Positions 24,769 through 36,278 of a stretch of DNA of 64,000 nucleotides are shown piece after piece; positions within the stretch are counted from its first letter, which is position 1; each line of letters begins with the position of its first letter. Source of the stretch: Laetiporus sulphureus 93-53 (Eukaryota; Basidiomycota; Agaricomycetes; Polyporales; Laetiporaceae); NCBI RefSeq assembly GCF_001632365.1, contig NW_024468512.1:1-64000 (forward strand). The letters run 5' to 3'. The notes under the pieces are model-generated. The model worked only from the letters and a program-made list of their open reading frames with translations, was not told where the DNA came from and did not search any database. Both the position numbers and the translations under genes were made by a program.

Positions 24769-27700
24769 ATGACACGCAATGACCCGGAACTTGCACCCAT
24801 CGAGGCGCGAAACATCGTCAACGCACTCGAGCCTTCGATTCACGACGGCGATGCGAAGGCTGAGTATGCATTGAACGGGAAGGATGAGAAACATACTTCA
24901 CTGTCCAGTGGAAGCCTGGATGTATATGAGGTGGAAGAACAACTATACGACGAGCACGGGAAAGACAAGGTGCTCGAGACGGCCGAGGACTTCAGTCGGG
25001 CGCTGGTCAGCAGTGAGGACGATCCTAACCTGCCTATCCACACTTTCCGAATGTGGCTCACTGGCGTGGGCCTGGCCGTTTTCGGTGCCGTGTTGGGCAT
25101 GCTATTCGTAAGCTTACTATCTGTCTTTATATTCTTGCGCATGGTGCTAACCTTCCAACAGCAATTCCGCCCACAAGTTATCAGTGTCTCAGCTTTGTTC
25201 CTGCAGCTACTCGCATATATGCTTGGCCGTGTCTTTGAGGCCGTGATCCCAGGCCCCGGTAGTCGATGGAACAATGGAAACAGGTTCTGGAGGTTCATGA
25301 ATCCTGGACCGTTCAGTACGCACCGTTCGCTTTCTCTAGAAAGACAGTTGATCGACGGTCGATGCTGTCTAGATATCAAGGAGCACGTCGCGGCACAGAT
25401 TTTAGCCAACACCGCTGCGTAGGTGCCATCTATTCGTGTGATCACAGAATTTATCCCAACTGACTTACCGAATGCTGCAGCGCCGCTGCTCAAGCGTGTT
25501 TCGTATTCGCTTCTGACGATCTATTCTATGGCATCACCATTAACGTACGTCTGCTTCCGATCTAGTTGTCCTGATTATCTCTACAGTTACGAAATCATTA
25601 ACAGCCGGGCGACGCCATCTTTACGCTTCTCGCTTCACAGTTGATTGGGTATGGGTTCGCGGGGATGTTCCGTAAGTAACACCCTGCTCGACTCGAATAG
25701 CGAACTGTCTAGTGCTTACCACGCGAATGCCCCATATGCGAATACAGGCGCATTCTTAGTGTACCCCACGGTCATGCTCTATCCGAGCGATCTGATTTAT
25801 GTGAACTTGTTCGATGTGTTGCATCGATCGAAGGGACAGATGTTGCAAGGAAAGAGGCAGGTGAAATATTTGCGAAACAAGGGCCTCATTCTGAACGAAA
25901 CGGCAGGTTCCGGTTCTTCTGGATTATGACATTCTTGATGTGAGTGGTTTACTTTCGCAGCTTTCACTTTTCAGCACTAATCGTGGCTGGAGATTCGTCT
26001 ATGAGGTCAGTCCTTTAATTGAGGCAGTCAGCGTCTTCTAAATTTCCTCTCTCTGTATCAGTGGTTCCCAGAGGTTTGTTCTCTTTTCGACCTGATATTC
26101 AGACAAGCTGCTTCACTTTCTGCGGCAGTACATCGCACCCCTACTCGGCTCCTTCAACATCGTCTGCCTGTGCGCGCGCAACTCGGACTGGGTGTCATAC
26201 ATCTTTGGTGGTGCCGAAGCCAACGAGGGTATGGGCATGATGGGTTTCGGGTTGGATTGGGCAAGTGCGTAACTCTTTCTTCAGAAAATCTACAGGTTGG
26301 AAACGTAGTACTGTTGTGTTGGCAGATATCACGAGTGCACCCTTCTATCAGCCGTTGTCGACACAAATTTCAAGTGAGTGCTCGTCCATCGCCATTAATG
26401 CTGCGATAGCCTATCAAAAATGCGCATCATAGCATATGTCGGATGGGCGATAAACTATGTCCTCCTACCAGCTATCTTTGCTGCAAATGTTTGGTACGGT
26501 GTTTATTCTTGGCTTTTTTGGAGGGTGCCACGATCGCTGAAATGTCGGAGTATCCAGGCATTCACAGAACTTCCCGTTCATCTCTCAGGTTGGCTTGCTT
26601 TCTCAGCATGTGGGAGTACTCACTGAGCTCATTATCATCCGTGATGATGTGATGACATCTAGAACTTGTGCGTGGAAGGATTCTACAGTCTGAGTTGGGC
26701 TTGTTCATTTGGCTGACTTAACATCTTAGGTTTTGTGAGCACCGCCCGCCATCGCGATGCGCAAGCAGACTGAACTGTGATATGCAGTCGAGAATGGCAC
26801 TATCTACGACCAGACATTGATTTTGAATGCGTACGCAAAGGCACTTGAGAACGTTCTGATACGTTCCTCATTGACTTGTGATTAGGGACCAGAGTTTGAA
26901 CAAGACGGCGTACGCTATTGTCGGCCAGCCCTGGCAGAGCGGCTCTACTGTTGTGAGTATGGACGACATAGTGCCACTACTATATAGGTTTATTGGTTGA
27001 CAAATGTCGCGGATGTACGCGTTTGCGAACAGATCTACAATCTAGGCCTGAACCTGTCCATCGGCGCAACTTTTGTGCATATCGGCCTATGGCACGGGAG
27101 GGAGGTGCGGTAGTCTTCAAATCAACATGACTTTGATGTAGTGAACCCTGACGGCTTTATTGATTCCAACAGCTGTGGTCTGCGTTCCTAGATTAGTATG
27201 CTTTCGCCCATACCAAATATCGCCGACGGTTGGCTAAATCGATTTTGCAGTTTGCAAGGCAAGCCAGTGGCAGATCTGCACTACAAGAAGATGCATGTAA
27301 GTACTGAGCCGGTGACTCGTGTCTAACGATTTGATGAGACTATTCTGTGCTAGATCTATAAGGAAGGTAAGCAACACAGTTCTCGACAAGCCTATGACAC
27401 ATCCAAACCTATTTTCTTTTAGTTCCCATGTGGTGGTATGGGGCACTTACGCTGGGAGGTACGCGCTGTGCAAAACAATATGACATTCTTTCTGACGGAA
27501 GGAGCGACCTGTAGCATTCATCACTGCTAGTACGCCTCGCTATTCTGAATTTCCTTTCATACGCATCTCATCGCGATACTCAGTGGTTTGCGCGTACACT
27601 GAACACTCTGGGTGCGTATTCCTGATATCAAGGGCTTCGAGAGGCACTGACTTTGATTGTTCATGGCATGCACAGGTTGCCTTGGTGGGCGCTCATCATT

Positions 27701-29331
27701 GCCCTCCTGTTCGCTGCGATGGTTCTGCCTTTCTACGGAGCGATGTGGGCGGTAGCTGCGTACGTTCTCGCAAACCCATCGACTATCATTCATGCTGACA
27801 ATCGAGTCACACAGGTGGACCCCTGGGATTACTAATCTCTTCCAAATCTTCGCGTCGGCATTGATCCCTGGATCATCTCAGGCGAATATGGTATGTGTCT
27901 TCATGTGAATATCTCTGAAGCATAGACCTCATGCTGATTTCTCGTAGTATTTCGAGCTATATTCAAGCCAGTCGCTCGTGCAAGCTGCGAGTATGCTGGG
28001 CGATCTTAAGTTAGGACAATATACCAAGCGTCAGTAATCCTAATTGAATGTATGTCACGCGTGGGAGCTGACTAGCATATCATTACAGTCCCTCCTAGAG
28101 TACGTACCGCAACAGTCTTCCTGGCTCAGCAGCATTCACAATCGCACAGGTCACTTTTGTCGTGCAGATTGCCGGAACAGTAGTTGGGGCTCTCTTGAAC
28201 TGTGAATGTGTTTGCTCAGATGAGGGCTGGTCGAGGTCTAATGGCGGTTCGACAGATGTGATTATGCAGACTGTCGTGAAGAATGAAAGGACAATTCTGG
28301 TGCGATAAATACAGTCTAACAACCTGAGCGAGCAGGAAGTCTGACTTTGGCGGTGTAGCTGAGTGACGAAGGCACTCGTGTGTGGAGTGGGCAGCAGATC
28401 CAGTCCTACAATGCGAATGGTAAACATTCTCCAATTTGCGTTGATCAGCTGCAGACTGACATTCATCACAGCCGTGCTTTGGGGTGCTCTCGGCAAGGAG
28501 GTTTGTAAGTGTTAGCGAGCACCGAAAGCGAGCGTGCCGGATTGCAGACTCAATTTTCTTATACCAGACGGTCCTCACGGCCCCTACTTCATTGTCCCTC
28601 TTGGCATCGTGATTGGGCTGGCTTTGCCTGTCATCCCATATGTCCTATACAAGAAGTATCATTGGTCTTGGTTGACTCAAGTCAACATGGCGGTGCTATC
28701 CGGTGCGTAGGATCTCAATATAGACACTCGACCTCGGAAGCACTGACACTCCAACTTGATCTCGCAGCATGCATCGGTGATCTTGCCGGTGGTACAAACG
28801 GCTATATCAATACGTGGATGGTCATTGGCCTCACGTCTCACTTTTACATCCGGAAATATCGGGCTGGATGGTTTAGGAAGTACAATGTGAGTCCGCTAAT
28901 GGCGTGCCTGAAGTTCTGTGGCTGAGATGGTATTCTCTAGTACCTCTTCGGTGCAGCTGTGGACGGAGTATGCATCATATGTAGTTCAGTTAGATCGATA
29001 CTGATCCATCATCAACCATCAGGGCGCTCAAATTTTCGTCTTCATATTCTCGGTAAGTAGTTCGTCTTATGATCCGACGTCCTCACACGCGATTGACATG
29101 CGATAGTTCGCTCTTGCGGGAGCCGGAGGAGTCACCGTAGCATTCCCGACGTACGTGTCCTGGTTCAGTACATCGATAAGGCTGAGCGCTGACTTACTGG
29201 GGATACCGCAGCTGGGCCCTGAACCCTATTGGCAATGCTGTAAGTGAACCTCCTCTTTGAGAGTGATCCCATTCCCTGACCCTGATCTTCGATGTCAGGA
29301 TTACTGCAAGGTGACTGAGCAAGAGGGCTAG
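24769..29331 (+). CDS. OPT family oligopeptide transporter
   Basis: Plasma-membrane proton-coupled transporter for small peptides or related compounds. The ATG at 24769 opens a ~110-residue acidic cytosolic N-terminus (EVEEQLYDEHGKDKVLETAED), then TFRMWLTGVGLAVFGAVLGM. The family hallmark NPGPF joins across an intron to NIKEHVAAQILANTAA. Later exons give QLIGYGFAGMF, RAFLVYPTVMLYPSDLIYVN, IAPLLGSFNIVCLCARNSDW, MGFGLDWAN, the long WAINYVLLPAIFAANVW helix, FVHIGLWHGREV, PWWALIIALLFAAMVLPFYG, YFELYSSQSLVQAASMLGDL, KLGQYTK, GPYFIVPLGIVIGLALPVIP and GGTNGYINTWMVIGLTSHFY. The end is NADYCKVTEQEG with TAG at 29329-29331. The gene has close to twenty exons, some under 30 nt; one join near 25875 seems to need a GC-AG intron or a different phase. 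Confidence 0.88.
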
Positions 29332-29679
29332 GTTGCACGGCTTTGTAGGCCTAACATCGAAGAATTTGTGGTAGAACCTGATAGATTGTGTTATTTTGCG
29401 CTCATTCTAAGGATTTCTATGAAATATAACTGAATACAGTTCGATGAGAATCATGAGATAGTTATGTGTTGCTGGATTAATAGCCGAAATTGATCGGTCA
29501 TTATGTAAGGATGTGGCCGGCGTCGAAAGTTGCAAGTCCGCCGTTTGGAGTGTTGAACGCAGAGGCTCGTGAAGTAGGACACACGCAGCTCTTCGCTGTA
29601 CATGACCAACGTTTCCGAGTTCCTTCTTCCATCCGGTCTCTCTATCTAAAAACTGTTGTCTGCTCTGCTACTGACCGAC
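29332..29679. other. Short intergenic interval before Dicer
   Basis: 348 bp holding the OPT 3' end and the Dicer promoter. AT-rich on the left. No TATA box or other feature stands out. Confidence 0.5.
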
Positions 29680-32600
29680 ATGCCTGTGACCTTAGAGGAC
29701 GTCAGCGACGTCTTGCTACCGCGTCGATACCAGGAGGAGATCTTCTCGCGAGCCCAAGGCAGCAATGTCATAGCAGCCCTCGACACTGGAACAGGCAAGA
29801 CATATATCAGCACTCTGCTGATAAAATGGATTGCCGCGAGGGACGCGGGACTGAGCAAGATCATCGTATTTCTGGTGCCGAAGGTGGCCCTCGTTGAGCA
29901 GCAAGGGGATTTCATCGCAAAGCAGACACCATTACGCGTCACCAAATGCTGTGGTGCTACGGCTATTGATTTGACAGATAGAGTCGGATGGAAGAAGGAA
30001 CTCGAGAGTACGGACGTTCTTGTTTTGACAGGTGCGTTTGCGTATTGAGATACTCCATTGACGATGCTATACGCGCCTCCCTATTGTGAATGAGCCACCT
30101 TTTTTTCGGAGACAAACGCGTCCAGACCCAGATCTTCTTCTGTACAGTGTATGGCGAGGGTTCCCTGGACGAAAGCATTTCAGAAGAGGTTATGCCATTA
30201 AATGTTCGAATGTTTTGCTTGGCTGCTGTCATTTACATATGTGGTTTAGTCAAGCTGGACATTCGGTCATGCCGACACAGGTAGACTTATACTATGTGGG
30301 TCCGCCTCGTGCACGCGGAAAGCCCACGTTCTCAGACTTAACCTTTTGACGATCTGATAGAAATCCTTTCATATAACTGTCATGCATGGCGGATGTGTGG
30401 CGAAGTCAATGTCTCGCCTTACTGGTAACAGACCTGCAGGCTCACGGCATTGACCACCGTACAATGCAATCGGCTGCCAGGCAGGGCGAGATTAGTAAAT
30501 GACTAGTCACAATCGCACCGTGCAGCTCATTCGCTCAATGGGAAGAGCGCATATAGCAGCATCGTCTCAGTGTTCGCTCCTTGTACGGTCCTGTGCTAAC
30601 TTCGAGTGTAGCACAAATATTCCTGAACATCCTCACACACTCCCATTGGAGCCTCGAGAAGGTGTGTTTGAGGACTAATTTCTGATCTTTAAGATCTGCT
30701 TTGATTTGGCTAAACATGCAACGTTGCTAGGTCTCACTAATGGTCTTCGATGAATGTCATCATACGCGGAAGAACCACGCATACAATGGCATAATGCGCG
30801 AGTATTTCCAATTACCGGTCGAAAAGCGGCCAAAAGTGTTCGGTATGACGGCGTCGCCGATCTGGAATCCGAGGGATGCAGTCGAGTCGCTCGCGACCTT
30901 GGAAAGGAATCTTGACGCGAAAGTCATCGCGGTCCGTCAGCACGTCGATGAGCTCATGGGCCATGCACCGAAACCTGAGGAGGTGAGGTACACTCTGCTG
31001 CATGGGAGGTATTCGCTGACACCGTGGCCAGTTGATGCACGAATACCCACCACCGCTCGATATCTACCCAGCATACCCCAATCAGACGCTATGGGCTCGG
31101 TTGAACTTGGAAGGTCTTCCCCCAGAGATAGACATACCTGTCGAGAAGATCAAGACGCGATACGACGTGACGTACGCAAGCCTGGGCCCGTACGGTGCTG
31201 AGTTGTTCCTCTACATGGACATCAAGCAGCGGATCGCGCAGATGGTGCACCGCTCGAGTGCCTTTGATATCGACTACATTTCGATCATGTACGACCCGGA
31301 AGGCGACATAGCGATGCATACATCGCTGCCGCCGATGCAGCTTCCTCTCGAAGTGCAGGAGCTGCAAGAAGCGCTGAATGATCACAAGCAATATTTCGAG
31401 GATGAGGATGACCCTGATTCGCTGCCCACGATGGTGCATCTGAAGTGGTGCTCACCGAAAGTCCGGGAGTTGATCGATATCTTGTTCGCGCACTATACGT
31501 CCACGTTCCAGGGCATCGTGTTTGTGGAGCAGCGCCATGTCGCCGCATGTCTGGCGAAGATGCTGTCCCGTGTCCCGCAGCTCAGCCATCTCATCCGAAG
31601 CAGGCAGCTGATCGGACACGGGGCGGCAAGTCTTGCGAAAACACAGATGAAAGGTATGGTGCTGAGAACCCAGCAAGACATTGTGAAAATGTTTCGTGAA
31701 CGAGAGATTAATCTCTGTGGGTGAAATCTGTGCACGAGCGTGTGCTCTTCTTGCTGAAGATGTTGCATCATAGTAATCGCTACTTCTGTTGCTGAGGAAG
31801 GGCTGGACTTCCCGGTGAGTTCCTATCAAGCGTTTGCTGATACCAGGGCTCAACGTATGCTAGGCATGCGATCTCGTCATTCGGTTCGATCCAATCCAAC
31901 ATATGGTTGGCTACCTTCAGTCTCGTGGAAGAGCTCGACATCGGACTTCCAAGTTCGTCATCATGGTACAGCAAGGACATGCAGCCCACATGGAGCGCTA
32001 TCGAGCCTTCTCCGAGATCGAGCCACAGCTCCGCGAGGTGTATCAGGAGCGCGACGCCGAGAAGGAACCAGGAGAGATAGACGATGAGCCGGATGACCCA
32101 GTCGACATTGCCGAGCGAGAACGATACGTCGTGCCCCACACCGGTGCTGTGCTGACCTATAACAGCGCGATCAGCCTCCTCAATCACTTATGTTCGCTTA
32201 TACCGCACGATAAATTCACGCCCGTACATCTTCCCAAGTACTCCGGAGATTTCACCTCCACGCTTCAGCTCCCTTCGAGTCTCCCATTGCCACAAGAGGG
32301 CTTAAATTATGTCGGTCCTACGAAGCACTCAAAGAAAGAGGCGAAGCGGGCCGTTGCCTTCATGGCTGTCAAACGACTGCACTTACTGAACGTCTTCGAC
32401 GATTATCTCCTTCCGACACAGAGCAGGAATAGCGAAATGAATGAAGACGGGGACGGAAGACCTATACCAGACGCCAGCAAGGTCCCTGACATGATGCAGG
32501 TACAGGTTCGAGATCCATGGACGCGGGCACAAACACTGTATTTGCACGTTGTGTACCTCGATGGGCGCCGGACGGCTGGTCTGATCACGGGCACGGTGCT

Positions 32601-35050
32601 GCCTAGCGTAGAGTTGGTATGTCGCGGAACGTACGTCTCGACGAACGAAATACAACGAGTCAGGTTTGATTCAAGGGAGGAGTGGAGGCAGCGCAGAGTG
32701 TTGGAAGACTACATGAGAATGGGGCTCTGGTGGTCCGTCACCGGAAGAGGGATTACTCTTCCGCTGACGTGCTACCTAGTTCCAATCACTCATACGCTGC
32801 AGATTGACTGGGATGCCATTGAACGGGCGGTCATTAATCCGTACGGCATATCTGATTGGTCGAGCATCAACGAGGAGGACTATTTCCATACGTTGGTTAT
32901 GTGTGTCAAGGAACCGGGTCGTCCACTGCTTCTTCGCACAATCCGCACTGACATCACGCCACAATCGGTTCCTCCCGAGGGCTCCAGGGAAGGTGGTTTC
33001 CCCACATACAGGGATTATTGGCTGCACAGGTTTACTCGAAAAGGCATTCTCCCTGAGATCCCTGAAGATGGGCCATGCCTGGAAGCGCAGCTTTGGCTCA
33101 GGCACACGTCCTGCTCCTACTCTTTGGACAACGGAGCCGATGACCAGTTGTCGCAGTCCACAGTTCCTTTGGCTATGCTATATCCTCTTTCGCTGTGCCG
33201 CCGCGCGGAGATCTCGGAGGACATTTACTTCACATTCCATGTTCTGCCTGAGCTGTGTCATCGAATCACAGACGTGTACCGTGCTCGTGCGGCTCGAGCA
33301 GAACTGTGTCTTCCACCAATTGCTGACGACCTCCTCATTCAAGCCCTCACATTGCCGAGCACACATGCAACCTTCAACAACCAACGCCTGGAGACCCTCG
33401 GAGACTCTGTACTCAAACTCGCTAATGTCGTCCATCTCTACAACAAGTATCCCCATAGGCATGAAGGTCAATTGGACACGCTCCGCCGCAGCTCGGTCTC
33501 TAACCGGACGCTTCTTTCCCGGGCGAAAGAACATACGCTGGAAAGGTATCTCACAAGCGAGCCACAGAGCGTACGAACGTGGAGATATACTATGCCTCCC
33601 GATCTTGATCCCTGGACATTAACACCGCACAGATCTGCTCTTAGATCGTTCCCTCGCCGCAGCTTGCAAGATTGCATGGAAGCAATCTTGGGAGCAAGCT
33701 ATTCCACCGGAGGGATGAACATGGCTCTGCGAGCAGGAACTGCGCTAGGTCTTAGCTTTGGAGGACCCCTGTCATGGAACGCTCGATATTTAAACTCCCT
33801 CCCCGAGGAGCCTGTATCTAAACTCTTCACGGGATTGCAAGAAGCTCTCGGCTACCAATTTCGTTGTGGCACCCTGCTGCTTGAGGCCGCGACCCATCCC
33901 TCGTTCGGATCCAATGAGACGTCGTCTTACCAGCGGCTGGAGTTCCTCGGCGACGGTAAGTATCAAGTAGCATCGGAACTATCTTAACATGATCATACTT
34001 ATATTGCGTGTCCACAGCACTGCTCGATCTGGTTGTGATCAAATACCTATATGATAAATTCCCTAAGGCCAATTCTGGCCAGCTATCTTGGGCTCGTTCG
34101 CGTGCGGTGTGCGGACCAACGCAGGCCTCGATCGCAGTCAGACGTCTCGGATTGCACAAGTTGCTTTTGGTCAACAACGTGGAGCTGAGCGTTGCCATTA
34201 GCCGATACGTGCCTGCTCTGGAGGGACTGACAAGCAAGGAGGTTGTACGCAACGCTTGGAAGCACGACCCTCCCAAGGCCATCTGTGACGTTTTCGAGAG
34301 CGTCATGGGCGCTGTGTTGGTTGATTCTAACTACAACCTCGAACTTGCCATTAGCGTCGCGGAAAACATTATGTCAGACCTGCTTGAGGTCCTGACGCCA
34401 GATTTACCCAGAGATCCCATATCTGAGTTGATGGTGTGGGTCGCGAGAGCAGGATGCAAAAAGATTCGCTTCCGGTTCGTCACTCTCATCGGCATGACAA
34501 TGTTATGGCTAACCAGAATCACCCCCATAGAAAACATCAGAGCCGGCCAGAGACGAAGAAGAACGATGGTATCAGTATTCTGATGCATGAGCAAACTGTA
34601 GTCGGCCCTGTCATCGCACATAACCTCTCCCTCGCAAAGGGTCTCGCGTCCGAACGCGCACGTGTCGTCCTCGCAGACCCCAACTCACCATATTGCCTAT
34701 CCAAGATTTGTGATTGTGGAAAAGAAGACTCGACAACACAAGCAACTGACGAGAGTGACAGCAGCGAGCTCGACGACGAGACTACGCAGGGCTTCGCGAT
34801 GCTCGCCCACATTGTCAAGGAGGAGCTGGAAGGCTCGAGCGAATATCAGCAGGCTATAGATGAAGACACATCCAGCCAAAGCGAGGACGACATGCTGGAG
34901 GAGCTAGAGGTGGAGGATATGATGCAAGTTGATGACATTTCCTTACTTTCCCTGGATGCTATGGATGACAGTCAGCATCACGCCGAGTATGTGTTGGACC
35001 CAAGTGTTGCACCAGTGACAGCCAGCCATTCCCCTCCCACGATTGACTGA
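29680..35050 (+). CDS. Dicer-like ribonuclease III
   Basis: Cuts long double-stranded RNA into small RNAs for silencing. Exons 29680-30031, 30612-30661, 30731-30982, 31032-31716, 31774-31814, 31864-33955, 34018-34474 and 34531-35050 join in frame to 1482 residues. The helicase domain has LDTGTGKT (Walker A), VFDECHHT (Walker B), GMTASP (motif III), ATSVAEEGLDFP (motif V) and QSRGRAR (motif VI). The Dicer dimerisation fold includes YNSAISLLNHLCSLIPHDKF and HSKKEAKRAVAFMAVKRLHL. RNase IIIa has NNQRLETLGDSVLKL and DCMEAILGASY; RNase IIIb has SYQRLEFLGDALLDL and DVFESVMGAVLVDS, so all catalytic acidic residues are in place. No clear PAZ domain can be read by eye, as in many fungal Dicers. The C-terminal ~120 residues are acidic (DEDTSSQSEDDMLEELEVED). 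Confidence 0.95.
30032..30611 (+). other. Exceptionally long first intron of Dicer (580 nt)
   Basis: Bounded by GTGCGT at the donor and TGTAG at 30607-30611. The other six introns of the gene are 49-69 nt. The intron has no long open frame. Around 30527-30575 it contains a stretch resembling a Pol III A box (TTCGCTCAATGGGAAGAGCGC) and a weak B box (GTTCGCTCC). This may be a tRNA-derived remnant, but no cloverleaf can be drawn. Confidence 0.8.
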
Positions 35051-35057
35051 CTCTCGA

Positions 35058-35244
35058 GCCTGGTGTCAGCACACCTGGTGCCCCAGGACATCACACTGAC
35101 CAGGATGTTCTGAGATGCTACCTGTGATGTCTGTGCCAATCCATCAATGCCTTTCATCTCTATTTGCACAAACATGACGGATGGTATCTCGGAACACCCT
35201 GGTCAGCATGATGTCCTAGGGCACCGGGTGTGCTGACACTGGGC
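35058..35244. repeat. Inverted repeat (72-bp arms) just after the Dicer stop codon
   Basis: Left arm 35058-35129 and right arm 35173-35244 are reverse complements at 59 of 72 positions, and 12 of the 13 differences are transitions. The loop is 43 bp. In a plus-strand transcript seven of the mismatches become G:U pairs, leaving about 66 of 72 paired. The left arm begins eight bases after the Dicer TGA (35048-35050), so the hairpin should lie in the Dicer 3' UTR. It could instead be a small MITE; no target-site duplication is obvious. Confidence 0.85.
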
Positions 35245-36278
35245 TTGACTCTCTCCTTCATATGGCTTGTCACATTTGGAAGCCTTGGGAACACAAGACC
35301 TCGGCAAGAAGCAAACTGTACTCCAGAGAATAACATCTGTGTCATGATTTCTGTTCCGTCCTGTAAGACAATAGCACATGTCGTTGAGTTGTATTCTGTG
35401 CTGTCCACATGCATGTACAGAATTCATATAGCCCTTCCCGACCGAATCTTTTGTTCTAGCTACGACTGCTTTGCGTGCAACAGACTGGAAGTGTCTTGTA
35501 CAATATTGCTACGTTGCATTGGTTTCGCCAGGCTACATCTATGCATCTTCTTCCGGATCTATGCAGCTATCCTTTGTATCTGAGAGTCTCGAGCTCGTTA
35601 TCAATTTAAGGCCAGTGCATCGTCAGCCCTCTCTTTTGTTGCACGGCGAGACCGTGGAGATATCTGTTATGACCGACTCCTTATGCGTTAATGCAGGGCA
35701 TTTATTCGTCGCTGCATGCGGTGTGCTTCGCTGACGATGATCAAATGTGTTATTTTGGCGAAAATGCTTTGCATTTTCTTGCGTGACGATGGGTCATAGA
35801 CAGAAATTCGACTTGCACCGCACCGTCGAAGACTAACTCGAGAGGGTAAATGGGACTTTTGAAATAGAACGGCATGCAATGGAAGGCCGGAGCTCACGAG
35901 GCTATGGCCACTTCCAAGCGTCAAGGACACAGGACGAAAGTTCGGATCATGCCTTGTGGGCAGAGTTGGCAACGCGAATGATACGAGTTTCTGCTTGAAC
36001 CTGAACCTGCTGAAGATTATGAACATAGCTGACCCTTACGCTGGTGGATAAGCTGGCAGTACCGATGGCGGTGGGGTCAATGCAGAATTTCTCAATTTCA
36101 GATTGACAATGACCACGGGTCTTTCGGGTTGCATAGAAAGACTAGAGCGCGAATGGACGATCAAGTGGATGCACCGCTCTCGAGCCATGACAGGCATAGT
36201 GAGCAACGGCTCTGTGACAGGTACAAACTCGAGAAGCGCCGGCTGTCGCCGGCAGCGAGAGCGACCAACCTATGGTGC
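35245..36278. other. Intergenic, no gene seen
   Basis: About 1 kb between two inverted-repeat structures. Several open frames of 60-117 codons exist but lack motifs and start inside repeat DNA. Nothing else is supportable. Confidence 0.45.

Noticed and set aside
30527..30575. Functional tRNA gene in Dicer intron 1
   Set aside because: Only box-like words; no acceptor or anticodon stem can be paired.
29680..35050. Two separate genes (helicase and RNase III) instead of one Dicer
   Set aside because: Eight exons join with correct splice sites and phases into one frame with the standard domain order.
35230..35583. 117-codon hydrophobic frame beyond Dicer
   Set aside because: It begins inside the inverted-repeat arm and has no conserved features.
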